A DNA stretch of 64,000 nt from JAHJUB01 sp041653615 [NCBI: Candidatus Ratteibacteria bacterium] (lineage in GTDB: Bacteria; Ratteibacteria; UBA8468; MWAK01), in NCBI GenBank assembly GCA_041653615.1, contig JBAZEZ010000003.1, positions 66,102 to 130,101 of the forward strand. Direction: 5' to 3'. Below, piece by piece: positions 24,793-33,096 of this stretch; the stretch's first letter is position 1; every line of letters begins with the position of its first letter. Position numbers and translations under genes: made by a program. Below the pieces are notes generated by a model that worked only from the letters and a program-made list of their open reading frames with translations, ran no database searches and was not told the DNA's origin.

Positions 24793-25827
24793 TCAGGAAT
24801 GCAGGGGAGCAACTTTTCGGAAATATTGCTCGTCCTCCAGCATTTTCCCGGTGCCTTTTACGACGGCAAAAAGCGGTTCATCGGCCACCTGGACCGGAAT
24901 TTTGGTTTCGGAAGAGAGCAGGCTTGAGATTCCTCTCAGGAGAGAACCTCCGCCGGCCATGTAGATGCCGCGTACCACCAGGTCGCTGGATAATTCCGGG
25001 GGGGTGTCTTCCAGGAGAGCGCGAACTTCGTTTATAATCGTATTGAGGTTTTCCTTAAGCGCTTCCCGGATTTCCTCGGAACCAACCACAACCTTGCGCG
25101 GTAAACCCTCCACCAGGTCACGACCGGTAACTTCCATTGACATTTCTTCTTCCATTGGCCAGGCAGAACCGATGGTAATCTTAATATCTTCCGCGGTTCT
25201 TTCGCCGACCAGCAGGTTATATTTTTTTTTGAGATATTCCGTGATTGAGGTATCCATTTCATTTCCGCCGATGCGGATGCTTCGTGAAGCAACGATATCT
25301 CCCAGGGAAATGACAGCCATTTCGGTGGTTCCGCCGCCCATATCAATAATGAAATTACCGATTGGTTCCGCTACGGGGAGTCCGATTCCGATGGCGGAAG
25401 CCTTCGGTTCTTCAATCAGGTAGACTGCCCGCGCGCCTGCTTTGGTGGCGGTTTCAATCACTGCCCGTCTTTCCACGCTGGTAATGCCGGAAGGTATGGC
25501 GATAACCACTCGTGGAGGGAGCACGAATCGGTGCCGGGCGCTTTTCACTTTGTCCAAAAAATAACGCAACATCGTTTCGGTTGCTTCAAAATCGGCGATG
25601 ACCCCGTCTTTTAAAGGCCGCATCGCAATGATATTAGCCGGAGTCCGGCCCAGCATCCGTTTTGCTTCGGTTCCGACAGCTTTTGTTTTGTGGGTTTCTT
25701 TGTCCATTGCCACGATTGACGGTTCCGAAAAAACAATTCCCCGTCCGCGTACGTAAACGACGGTGTTGGCCGTGCCGAGATCGATGCCGATATCGTTAGC
25801 CAGTAAAAAATTAAACAATTTGCCCAT
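24793..25827 (-). CDS. mreB: Rod shape-determining actin homologue MreB
   Basis: A 344-residue bacterial actin. The ATP-binding phosphate-1 motif is DIGIDLGTANTVVYV (residues 11-25), phosphate-2 is IIDMGGGTTEMAVI (about 162) and the adenosine motif is IYMAGGGSLLRGI (about 286). It forms membrane-bound filaments that orient the MreCD/PBP2/RodA wall-synthesis complex. I chose ATG at 25827, which is preceded by AGGGGG and gives the standard MGKLFNFLLANDIGIDLG start; an upstream frame from 25929 reads through the structured element B and is rejected. It is the first gene of the shape operon. Confidence 0.97.
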   Translation of the reverse strand: MGKLFNFLLANDIGIDLGTANTVVYVRGRGIVFSEPSIVAMDKETHKTKAVGTEAKRMLGRTPANIIAMRPLKDGVIADFEATETMLRYFLDKVKSARHRFVLPPRVVIAIPSGITSVERRAVIETATKAGARAVYLIEEPKASAIGIGLPVAEPIGNFIIDMGGGTTEMAVISLGDIVASRSIRIGGNEMDTSITEYLKKKYNLLVGERTAEDIKITIGSAWPMEEEMSMEVTGRDLVEGLPRKVVVGSEEIREALKENLNTIINEVRALLEDTPPELSSDLVVRGIYMAGGGSLLRGISSLLSSETKIPVQVADEPLFAVVKGTGKMLEDEQYFRKVAPLHS

Positions 25828-25848
25828 TGGCGCCCCCTGTGTTATAAT
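25820..25848 (+). promoter_or_regulatory. Promoter for structured element B and pheT
   Basis: TTGCCC (25820-25825), a 17-bp spacer and a perfect TATAAT (25843-25848) on the plus strand, overlapping the first codons of mreB on the other strand. Transcription would start near 25855, about 20 nt before element B, and continue to pheT. This supports plus-strand transcription of the element. Confidence 0.6.
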
Positions 25849-25874
25849 TTTTAAAGTTATTCGCTTTTTTCCAA

Positions 25875-26053
25875 AGCGAAGGTGTTTGTTGAGTAAAACT
25901 TCACGGAGTGTTAGCAACAAAACGAGCAAGATGAGGAAGGGAGTATCCGGAGCTCGCCCGATTTATGGGCGAGAACACGGAGAGTCTCGTTTCCGAGTTG
26001 CGTAGTTTTGTCTGACACGCAGGGTGTTTTTGCTCGACAAACACCTGAACGCT
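25875..26053 (+). ncRNA. Candidate structured RNA, copy B (unrecognised family)
   Basis: A 179-nt element homologous to 16585-16762. A 19-bp closing helix pairs 25880-25898 with 26028-26046 (two G-U pairs). AGCG (25875-25878) pairs with CGCT (26050-26053). Inner helices are GTGTTA/TGACAC and ACAAAAC/GTTTTGT. The terminal hairpin CTCGCCC-GATTTAT-GGGCGAG (25953-25973) differs from copy A by a compensated A-T to G-C change. The block GAGAACACGG and the segment ending GCGTAGTYTTGTC are shared. It lies behind a TATAAT promoter and 34 bp upstream of pheT, so it could be a leader or an independent RNA. Confidence 0.58.
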
Positions 26054-26086
26054 AATTAGTTTACTACTCTTTAGAGAGGAAAGTCA

Positions 26087-28099
26087 ATGCGCTATTCTTT
26101 TAAATGGTTGCAGGAATTGATACCTCTGGACGGTATCTCTTTTTCCGATTTGTTAGGCGGTTTGACCGGAATCGGCTTACATTCGGAAACCGTTGTTACG
26201 GAGGGCGAGGACCATGTTTTTGAATTGGAAATTCCGGCTAACCGGGGCGACCTTTTAAGTATTTGGGGTCTGAGCCGCGAAATCTCCGCTCTTTTTCGGT
26301 TGCCCGGGCCGGCTTTTCCTTTTCATCCCACCAGGGAAGTAACGTCTGAAGAAAACAGGTTGAAGGTAACGGTAGATGCTTTGGATGCCTGTCCGTTTTA
26401 TTCTGGATGTCTGATTTCCGGGGTGAATTTAAGGGAATCGCCGAAAGGGGTGGCCGGTAAAATTGAGACACTTGGTTTCCGATCGTTAAATAATGTGGTG
26501 GATGTTACCAATTACACCCTTCTGGAATTGGGCCAGCCCCTGCATGCTTTTGACGCGGACCGGATTTGCGGCGGAATTCAAGTTCGTTTCGCGCGTTCCG
26601 GGGAAGTTTTGATTACGATTGACGGCACGGAAAGAAAACTAAACGAAAATATTCTGGTGATAGCCGATTCCGCAAAGGTTCTGGCTCTGGCTGGTATCAT
26701 GGGTGGGAAAGAGAGTGAAGTAACCGGAAAAACCAAAAACATTTTTTTGGAAAGCGCTTTTTTCCATTCCGGAAAAATCCGTTCCGGTTGTAAAAATCTT
26801 TCTTTAGAGACCGAGGCATCACTGCGGTTTGAGCGGGGGGTTGACCCGGATTTGGTAGTGGCTGCCTTGGAAAGAGCCAAGAGTCTTCTTCGTGAAGTAA
26901 GCGGAGGAGCAATGGGTTCCAATCTTAAATCGGGTCGACTGCCCAGAGGTCATTTTTCAGTCTCTTTTCATCCGCTGCAACTGAAGAACGTGATGGGGAT
27001 TGAAATCCCCCCGGAGGAAACAGAGAGCATATTTAAAAGAATCGGCTGTTTTGTCACGGACAAAAAGGATTCCTGGCTGGTGTCAGTTCCTTCTTACCGA
27101 AATGACTTGAAAATGGAAATCGATCTGGTAGAAGAGGTGGCTCGTTTTCACGGCTACGATTTAATACCGTCCGTTTTACCCCAAGTTCAATTATTGTCGT
27201 CTAAACCCGCTACACCTGTAACAAAATCGACGGAAATGAGGGATTTGCTCGTTTCAGCCGGTTTTGACGAAGTCGTAACCTCCAGTTTTAGCGTTTCCGG
27301 AGCGTTTGATTTTTCCACAGATGTTTTCGGAGTGCCGGTCATGAATCCGCTTAGTCAGGAGCAAAAAAAACTTCGGGAAAGTATTTTACCCGCTCTTGTT
27401 CAGGTTGTCATCTATAATCTTAATCAGGGTAATTCAGGTCTGCGTTTTTTTGAGTTAGGTAGAGTTTATCAGGTAGATGGGTTGGAAAACGCCCGGAGTT
27501 TTACGGAGGAAAGCCGGATTGGATTGGTTATGACCGGAGAAAAAAAAGATATCCTGGTTCTGAAATCATTAATTGGTGACTTGGCTAAACGGTTTGGTTT
27601 AGGTAATCTTGAGGTTGGTCCGATTGACCGGCGGTATTTTGATTTTCCGGAATGCACCCCTCTTATTTTACCGGACGGTCATAAATTCGCGGTTCTGGGA
27701 GTTATTCCGGTTGTTAAAAGCTTGCTTTTATTTGCCGAGGTTTACGTGGAAGGTTTATTGAATTTTCCGCCGTGCCCGGTCAGGTTCCGCGACTGGCCGA
27801 AAGTGCCGGCTGTAATTCGCGATTATTCTTTTCTGGTTTCAAAACTTTTATCCTGGGCGGAGATTGAGAAGAAGGTACGCGGTTTGTCGGAGTTAATTTC
27901 CCGGGTTACTTTTTTTGACCTGTATCAATCTTCGGAATATCCGGCCGGTTTTCAAAGCATGGCTTTTTCAGTTTGTTTTCAGTCTCCGGAACGAACGTTG
28001 ACTCACTCGGATATAGATGCGGTTCAAAAAGACTTGATTAGTGAGTTGGAAGGAATGGGCCTAAAGTTTAAAAGTTTAGGGGGATTTTCTAAAGAATAA
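26087..28099 (+). CDS. pheT: Phenylalanyl-tRNA synthetase beta subunit, short form
   Basis: A 670-residue PheT. It lacks the N-terminal EMAP-like tRNA-binding domain (about 110 residues) present in the usual 790-800-residue subunit; the text passes from the first 40 residues straight to FELEIPANRGDLLSIWG. Present are B3/B4 (KIETLGFRSLNNVVDVTNYT near residue 125; GAMGSN), B5 (about 300-365), a core domain and the C-terminal FDX-ACB anticodon-binding domain (about 575-670). pheS is not adjacent, which is unusual. The stop codon overlaps the ATG of the zapA-like gene by one base. ATG at 26087 is preceded by AGAGAGGAAAG. Confidence 0.95.
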   Translation: MRYSFKWLQELIPLDGISFSDLLGGLTGIGLHSETVVTEGEDHVFELEIPANRGDLLSIWGLSREISALFRLPGPAFPFHPTREVTSEENRLKVTVDALDACPFYSGCLISGVNLRESPKGVAGKIETLGFRSLNNVVDVTNYTLLELGQPLHAFDADRICGGIQVRFARSGEVLITIDGTERKLNENILVIADSAKVLALAGIMGGKESEVTGKTKNIFLESAFFHSGKIRSGCKNLSLETEASLRFERGVDPDLVVAALERAKSLLREVSGGAMGSNLKSGRLPRGHFSVSFHPLQLKNVMGIEIPPEETESIFKRIGCFVTDKKDSWLVSVPSYRNDLKMEIDLVEEVARFHGYDLIPSVLPQVQLLSSKPATPVTKSTEMRDLLVSAGFDEVVTSSFSVSGAFDFSTDVFGVPVMNPLSQEQKKLRESILPALVQVVIYNLNQGNSGLRFFELGRVYQVDGLENARSFTEESRIGLVMTGEKKDILVLKSLIGDLAKRFGLGNLEVGPIDRRYFDFPECTPLILPDGHKFAVLGVIPVVKSLLLFAEVYVEGLLNFPPCPVRFRDWPKVPAVIRDYSFLVSKLLSWAEIEKKVRGLSELISRVTFFDLYQSSEYPAGFQSMAFSVCFQSPERTLTHSDIDAVQKDLISELEGMGLKFKSLGGFSKE

Positions 28100-28416
28100 T
28101 GAAGCGCGCTGAAATTTCAATTATCGTGCTGGGTGAAGCGTATAGTTTTTTCGGAGATCCGGCGCTTATCAAGAGGGCGTCCGGTTTGTTTCAGGAAATG
28201 TTGGAGCAAATACTGAAAGAAAATCGGGGTAAGGATATTTCCACCCATCGCTTGGGGGCCATGGCCGGTATGGCGCTGGCGGAAAAGCTGGTTATTTCTC
28301 AATACCGGCAGGAGAAAAAAACAGATCTGGTTAATTTGTTACGAAATCAGGTTAAGGATTTAATTAAAGTTTTAGAAAATGCGGGTAAAAACAAGCCGGA
28401 TGTTGACAGGGAATAA
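28099..28416 (+). CDS. zapA: ZapA-like cell division protein
   Basis: A 105-residue protein with the ZapA pattern: an N-terminal beta segment (KRAEISIIVLGEAYSFFGD), then two long amphipathic helices, one containing THRLGAMAGMALAEKLV. ZapA dimers bundle FtsZ filaments. A zapA gene directly downstream of pheT is also seen in Firmicutes and other phyla, which supports the call. The start overlaps the pheT stop by one base. Sequence identity in this family is low, so confidence is moderate. Confidence 0.75.
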   Translation: MKRAEISIIVLGEAYSFFGDPALIKRASGLFQEMLEQILKENRGKDISTHRLGAMAGMALAEKLVISQYRQEKKTDLVNLLRNQVKDLIKVLENAGKNKPDVDRE

Positions 28417-28481
28417 GGAATAGTGCTATCTTATCAAGTTGTAATAATTTCTAAATTTACAAAAAATTTAAAAAAAATAAT

Positions 28482-28553
28482 TGCGGGGTGGAGCAGTGGC
28501 AGCTCGTCGGGCCCATAACCCGGAGGTCGGAGGTTCGAATCCTCCCCCCGCTA
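28482..28553 (+). tRNA. Initiator tRNA-fMet (CAT)
   Basis: A complete cloverleaf of 72 nt: acceptor TGCGGGG/CCCCGCT, D stem GAGC/GCTC, anticodon stem CGGGC with loop CCCATAA (anticodon CAT), and T arm GGAGG-TTCGAAT-CCTCC. The first pair is T1-T72, a mismatch, and the anticodon stem carries three consecutive G-C pairs; both are hallmarks of initiator rather than elongator tRNA-Met. The D loop is short (AGTGGCA). The 3' CCA is not encoded. Confidence 0.93.
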
Positions 28554-28570
28554 CAGAACGAGCAGTAATA

Positions 28571-28660
28571 TAGTGAACAGTGAATGGTAAGCTGTTGATT
28601 TTAAGTTTTATTTCTCCATTTATAATTTACTGTTCACGGTTCACCGTTTACCGTTTACCG
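28571..28660. repeat. Imperfect inverted repeat of GTGAACRGTGAA type
   Basis: AGTGAACAGTGAATGGTAA (28572-28590) faces TTACTGTTCACGGTTCACC (28627-28645), followed by tandem ACCGTTT units up to 28660. It fills the space between tRNA-fMet and pilM and runs to within about a dozen bases of the pilM ATG, leaving no recognisable Shine-Dalgarno. Confidence 0.6.
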
Positions 28661-28672
28661 TAGTTAATAATT

Positions 28673-30220
28673 ATGCTTTTAAAACGAAAAAAGGTTTTAG
28701 GGCTGGATATCGGGACAACGGCAATAAAAATCGTTGTTCTGGAATCCACCGGTAAAGGCTTCACATTAAAACAGATAAAGATAATTGACCTTCCGGTCAC
28801 GGCGAATGAGCAGCTTGTTCTTACCCTGGTCAAAGGTCTTTTGAAAGAACTCGGCGGAAAGGAATTCGCTCTTTCACTGCCGGGTCGATATGCTTTAATC
28901 CGCTCCATCTCTATTCCGATTGTAGCTGTAGCCAAGATAGACGCTATCCTGAAAATTGAAGTTCAACACCGGATTCCATTCCCTCTTGACCAGGTGGTCT
29001 GGTCTTCTTTCCGATTACCGGAAGGGACCGACAACGTTGATTTTGTGGTGGGGGCCGTCAAGAAAGATATCGTCAAAAAGCTGGTTACCCCTTTTCGAAA
29101 ATTTAAGGAAGAATTAGCATTTTTGGACGCTGACCCGCTAGTTCTCGTAAACCTTGTTTCCCGCCAGCCTGATTTTAGCCGCAATAAAACTTACGCCATT
29201 TTGGAATTGGGAGCGGAAAGCAGCAACCTGACTATATTCCAGAAAAACCTGCTTCTGGTTCGCGCTCTTACCGTTGCCGGTAATAACTTTACGGAAAGCC
29301 TGAAAGAGGAAAAAAGCATTGATTTTTCCGCGGCCGAAAAAGAGAAGATTTCTCTGAGCGGACCGGAATTACCGGGTAGCATCAATTACGCTTTGGATAA
29401 TTTAATCGCCGAGATTCAGAGTTCGGTAGATTATTGGCGTTTTACCCACAAAGGACCGGAACTGGAGGAATTCCTGCTTACCGGCGGCGGCGCAAATCTA
29501 CCGGGTTTATCCCGGTTGATTGAGACTAGGCTCAGGGTGTCTACTCGGATTTTGGATCCGTTCGCCAATATTGATGTGAGTCTGGGCGCCGGAGAAGAGA
29601 TTCGGTCGGAAATGAAGAATCGGCTGGCTGTGGCGACGGGGCTGGCGCTGAGAATTGCTTCCGGAAAAACATTTTTTTGTGCGCTTGATTTTTTACCGCC
29701 CGAATATCTCGCGCTGAAAAAAACCAGGCATAATCAAGTATATTTATATCTTTCTTCTTTTTTAGTGATTATGCTTTCTTTTACTCCGGGATATTTCTTT
29801 AACCAGGAAACAAAGGCCAAGCAAGTGGTAACGGATGGATTGAATGCCGATTTAAGCGAGTACGAGCAGTACCTTCCGGCCGTGCAGGACTTGGAAAGAG
29901 ATATTAAAGATTTACAGGGTAGGTATGAAAGCCTTAATGCTACTCTCAATCAAAGATATCTTTGGTTGTCCCGTTTAATCGATATTGGCCGGATTTTACC
30001 CAGTTCCAATATTTATCTTACTAAGTTTACTCCTTCGGGTAATTCGTTGGTTCTGGACGGTGAATCCAACGCCGGAAACCTGGGGCTTGCCTTTCGCGAT
30101 GTCCGCCAGTTTGTCCTTAATTTAAACACGCTGCCTTATTTGCAGAACGCCACCGTTCTTTCTGTAGAAAGGGACCAGGGTGAACGATTAGTCTTTCAAA
30201 TCACGGTTGGAATAAAATAG
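28673..30220 (+). CDS. pilM: PilM-PilN fusion protein of the type IV pilus
   Basis: 515 residues, against about 350 for PilM alone. Residues 1-345 are PilM, an actin-like cytoplasmic ATP-binding protein: phosphate-1 VLGLDIGTTAIKIVVL at residue 6, phosphate-2 AILELGAESSNLTIF near 178, GGGANLPGL near 272. A transmembrane helix follows at about 354-374 (VYLYLSSFLVIMLSFTPGYFF). The periplasmic remainder (375-515) has a coiled coil and a small alpha/beta domain as in PilN. In known pili PilM binds the cytoplasmic tail of PilN, so a fusion makes the interaction permanent. The next gene overlaps by one base and is PilO-like, in the normal order. Confidence 0.87.
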   Translation: MLLKRKKVLGLDIGTTAIKIVVLESTGKGFTLKQIKIIDLPVTANEQLVLTLVKGLLKELGGKEFALSLPGRYALIRSISIPIVAVAKIDAILKIEVQHRIPFPLDQVVWSSFRLPEGTDNVDFVVGAVKKDIVKKLVTPFRKFKEELAFLDADPLVLVNLVSRQPDFSRNKTYAILELGAESSNLTIFQKNLLLVRALTVAGNNFTESLKEEKSIDFSAAEKEKISLSGPELPGSINYALDNLIAEIQSSVDYWRFTHKGPELEEFLLTGGGANLPGLSRLIETRLRVSTRILDPFANIDVSLGAGEEIRSEMKNRLAVATGLALRIASGKTFFCALDFLPPEYLALKKTRHNQVYLYLSSFLVIMLSFTPGYFFNQETKAKQVVTDGLNADLSEYEQYLPAVQDLERDIKDLQGRYESLNATLNQRYLWLSRLIDIGRILPSSNIYLTKFTPSGNSLVLDGESNAGNLGLAFRDVRQFVLNLNTLPYLQNATVLSVERDQGERLVFQITVGIK

Positions 30221-31062
30221 TGGAATTTTTACAAAAACATAAATTGCTGTTGATAGTATTGTTAACCCTGCTTTTTGCCGGCGCCGGTATTTATCTGGAC
30301 CGAACCCTCAGCAAGCAGGCGAATGCCCTGACCAAGGAGATAAATGCCCGGCAGGAAAAATTAAAGGGTTATTATTCTAATACTGAAGCCGCGCCTTCCC
30401 TTAATTTGGTTAATCGTCTTACCCGGGACAAGATAACCTTGGAAGGGAATTATGAATCCGTTTCCAGCCGGTATGCCCTCGTGCCGGTTTTAACCCTGCC
30501 GGAAGGGGAAATATTCCCCGCTCTTTATTACAAAGAAACGTTGTATCTGGTTTTGGACGATTTGCGGCGACAATCCGCGAGTAAGGGTATCGCTCTTTCT
30601 TCGCTCGGTATTGTTGAAACCGGTCTTCCTCCGGCGGAACAGGTGCCGGGGTTGCTGGTGTTGTTGGATACGGTTAAAAGGCTTAGCGAGGAAGTTTTTA
30701 AAAGTAAAATATCCAGCCTTGATTCAGTTCAGATCGGAACGCCTTCGGTCAGCCCTTTCTATATCGAAATTCCTCTGGCGGTAACCGTTAGCGGGAGTAG
30801 CAGCCGTCTCGCGTATTTTTTTGAAAACCTTGGTTCTTCCCAAACCATATTTGTTTTGGAAAAGATGGCGATGGTTGGCACCGGAGGTAATTTTCAGGCT
30901 TCGTTGAGTCTTAAAAGGATTCTCTGGGGCAAAGACCTGGTGGATAAGATTAAGTTTGTTACGCTTTCCGGTCCGAAAAATATGGGAGCAGTACCAGGCA
31001 TGCCGGGTAGACCGGGGATGCCGGGAGGAACAGCTCCTCCGCCTCCGCCACCACCACTATAA
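30220..31062 (+). CDS. pilO: PilO-like inner-membrane pilus alignment protein
   Basis: A 280-residue bitopic protein starting at GTG 30220, one base overlapping the pilMN stop. Residues 8-26 form a membrane anchor (LLLIVLLTLLFAGAGIYL), followed by a coiled coil (residues 30-85) and a periplasmic domain with PVSPFYIEIP-like strand order (VSPFYIEIPLAVTVSGSS near 185), as in PilO. The C-terminus is an unusual low-complexity tail, GMPGRPGMPGGTAPPPPPP. PilO pairs with PilN to form the inner-membrane alignment complex. Assignment is from gene order and fold-level features, since PilO is poorly conserved. Confidence 0.72.
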   Translation: MEFLQKHKLLLIVLLTLLFAGAGIYLDRTLSKQANALTKEINARQEKLKGYYSNTEAAPSLNLVNRLTRDKITLEGNYESVSSRYALVPVLTLPEGEIFPALYYKETLYLVLDDLRRQSASKGIALSSLGIVETGLPPAEQVPGLLVLLDTVKRLSEEVFKSKISSLDSVQIGTPSVSPFYIEIPLAVTVSGSSSRLAYFFENLGSSQTIFVLEKMAMVGTGGNFQASLSLKRILWGKDLVDKIKFVTLSGPKNMGAVPGMPGRPGMPGGTAPPPPPPPL

Positions 31063-31125
31063 GATTTAAAAAGGTTTATGCGGGTTCATCGGAGACGCAG
31101 CACATAGAATCATTTAGAAATTAAA

Positions 31126-33024
31126 ATGAATAGAATCGAAAAAGATAATTTTCGTTCGCTGAAGAGAGAAAAACTGAAAAGTTTTCTCTCTGAACGCCGT
31201 TCTCAAAAAGATACGCAGGCGAGGGCAAAAAAGGAGACCGCACGGCGTCTGACTTTGGAGCGGCGGACGCGTTTGGCTTTAGAGCGAGTTCAGGCCCGGC
31301 AGCGAAAGGAATCTGAACGGGTAATAAGAAAGGAAGTTCGGGTTAAAACACGCATTACCAAATCCGATAAAACCGTTTCTTTGCCCGGTCGGCCTAAATC
31401 GGAAAAAAGAAATATTTTTAGAGGCCTGAAAATACAATCGGGTTCCGGGGAGGACGAGGTTAAACCTTCTTTTTCCGCGCCTGCGAAGAATCGACAGGCG
31501 GAAAAACGGCAAAAACTTTTATCTTATCTCGAAAAACAGAGGGTAAAGAAATCCGAGATTATCGCCGAAAAAATCAAGCAAAAAGAAGCCGTCTCCGGAA
31601 AAAAGCGGGTTCGCCGGGCAGAATTAAAAAGACAGAAAGAGTTTCTGAGTCAACAGAAATTGGCCAGTCAGTCTCCGCCGAAAGCGAAAGCTGCGTTCTT
31701 AACCCGCGATAAGAAAGAAACCAAAGTTAATCGGAAAGAAGAGTCCGGGAAAGCGGAGGGATTCGGCTTGGCGGTAGCCGGTCGGTTTTATAAGCGTCAG
31801 CAGCTATTATCATATCTTAAAAAGCGCAAGGCCGGGCAGAAGACTTTTGCCGTTCAGCGCCGGGAGTTGAAAAAGATTGCGAAAGTAGTGGTTCCGGAGG
31901 TACCTTTAACACCTGTGGTTCCGGAAGTAATCCCGGTTGTTATGCCGGTGATTACGCTGCCGCCCCCACCGCCGGAAATCATCACTGCGGTTGTGCCGGA
32001 AACGGTTTCGGCACCGCCGGAGGAATTTTCTCCGGTGATGGTCGAGGAGAAAAAGTCGACCGTCCGTCGTTTTAAATTGTCTTTAGCGCGAGGTAAAAAA
32101 TCGCCTTCCGACACTGCGCTTCCTGATAGTCAAAAGGTGGTATTACCACCGCGAAATCCGTTCCACATCGTTTCGTTTCTGAAAGCTCATTCGGTAAAGA
32201 TAGTTTTTTTGCTGCTGGTTCTGGGATGGTTTGCGGAAATTACCATGCTCAACCGGCGTTTGGAAAGCGTCCGTAAACAAATCGAACAAGCCACCGGAAT
32301 TACGAAAGCGCATATTTCGGGTGAAGCTATAATTACCGATAAATTATCATCGTTGGCTTTAGGAACAACCCGAGTGGAAGGAATACGAGACCCGTTTTCC
32401 AATGAACTTTGGAGAATCCGGGAAATTACACCGTCGCAAGCTAGAGCTGTTCCGATTCGCACGGCGAAGATACCCGCTCCGTCGTCTATCATAAAGCCGG
32501 TTACCCCGATTCTGATAACCAAATCGCCGGAATTCACGCTGCCGGAAGTGGCCAGGGCGATTCCGGATAGTGCGAAACTGACCCGGATTCCTCAGGTTAC
32601 CGTTCCGCAGGTCGGCTCGGTTTCAACACCTTCGGCGCCGGTCTCCGGTCTCCGTTTCCGCGGAATTCTTAACGTCGCCGGGATCGATTACTTTTTCGTA
32701 GAAGGCGCGAACGGAGGATATCGTGTTAGAATCGGCGATACGGTTGAAGGGTTTAAGATTTACGATTATCGTAACGGTATTCTTTATTTCGCCAAAGACG
32801 GATATACCTATCAGTTTAATGAAGAAAGGGTGAGTCCGCCTTTACGTTATCGCGGACGGATGATTAAGTCCGGTCAGGAATACTTATTTTTGGAAGATCA
32901 GAGTCAGAAAACCCACATGGCGGTTATCGGCGAAGAGATTGAAGGTTACCGATTAATTAAACTGGTTGGTGATTATCTTTATTTTATCAAAGATGACCGG
33001 CTCTATTACCTTAAAAAAGAATAG
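31126..33024 (+). CDS. Pilus-locus membrane protein with charged cytoplasmic region and two PilP/GspC-like repeats
   Basis: 632 residues. Residues 1-260 are extremely rich in Lys, Arg, Glu and Gln (likely cytoplasmic coiled coil). A proline-rich linker follows (about 262-300), then one transmembrane helix (HSVKIVFLLLVLGWFAEITM, about 350-370). The periplasmic C-terminus holds two tandem copies of a roughly 60-residue beta domain (FRGILNVAGIDYFFVEG... and YRGRMIKSGQEYLFLED...), each ending YLYF/ILYF-type strands. These resemble the homology-region fold of PilP and GspC, which docks on the secretin N-domain. Its place between pilO and the secretin is exactly where pilP normally lies. The large basic N-terminus is not part of PilP and is unexplained. 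Confidence 0.6.
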   Translation: MNRIEKDNFRSLKREKLKSFLSERRSQKDTQARAKKETARRLTLERRTRLALERVQARQRKESERVIRKEVRVKTRITKSDKTVSLPGRPKSEKRNIFRGLKIQSGSGEDEVKPSFSAPAKNRQAEKRQKLLSYLEKQRVKKSEIIAEKIKQKEAVSGKKRVRRAELKRQKEFLSQQKLASQSPPKAKAAFLTRDKKETKVNRKEESGKAEGFGLAVAGRFYKRQQLLSYLKKRKAGQKTFAVQRRELKKIAKVVVPEVPLTPVVPEVIPVVMPVITLPPPPPEIITAVVPETVSAPPEEFSPVMVEEKKSTVRRFKLSLARGKKSPSDTALPDSQKVVLPPRNPFHIVSFLKAHSVKIVFLLLVLGWFAEITMLNRRLESVRKQIEQATGITKAHISGEAIITDKLSSLALGTTRVEGIRDPFSNELWRIREITPSQARAVPIRTAKIPAPSSIIKPVTPILITKSPEFTLPEVARAIPDSAKLTRIPQVTVPQVGSVSTPSAPVSGLRFRGILNVAGIDYFFVEGANGGYRVRIGDTVEGFKIYDYRNGILYFAKDGYTYQFNEERVSPPLRYRGRMIKSGQEYLFLEDQSQKTHMAVIGEEIEGYRLIKLVGDYLYFIKDDRLYYLKKE

Positions 33025-33044
33025 CCATTTTTTTATTTTAGGTC

Positions 33045-33073
33045 TTGACTTTTAACGGGATTAACGGTATAAC
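33045..33073 (+). promoter_or_regulatory. Sigma-70-type promoter for the secretin gene
   Basis: TTGACT (33045-33050), exactly 17 bp, then TATAAC (33068-33073), 24 bp before the ATG at 33097. Five of six bases match in each box. It gives the secretin and downstream genes their own transcription start inside the pilus locus. Confidence 0.68.
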
Positions 33074-33096
33074 AATAACGAAGGGGGTAGGTTTAT

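Noticed and set aside
25875-26053. T-box leader of pheT
   Set aside because: There is no AGGGTGGNACCGCG antiterminator element, no stem I specifier arrangement and no terminator before pheT; copy A lies away from any tRNA synthetase gene.
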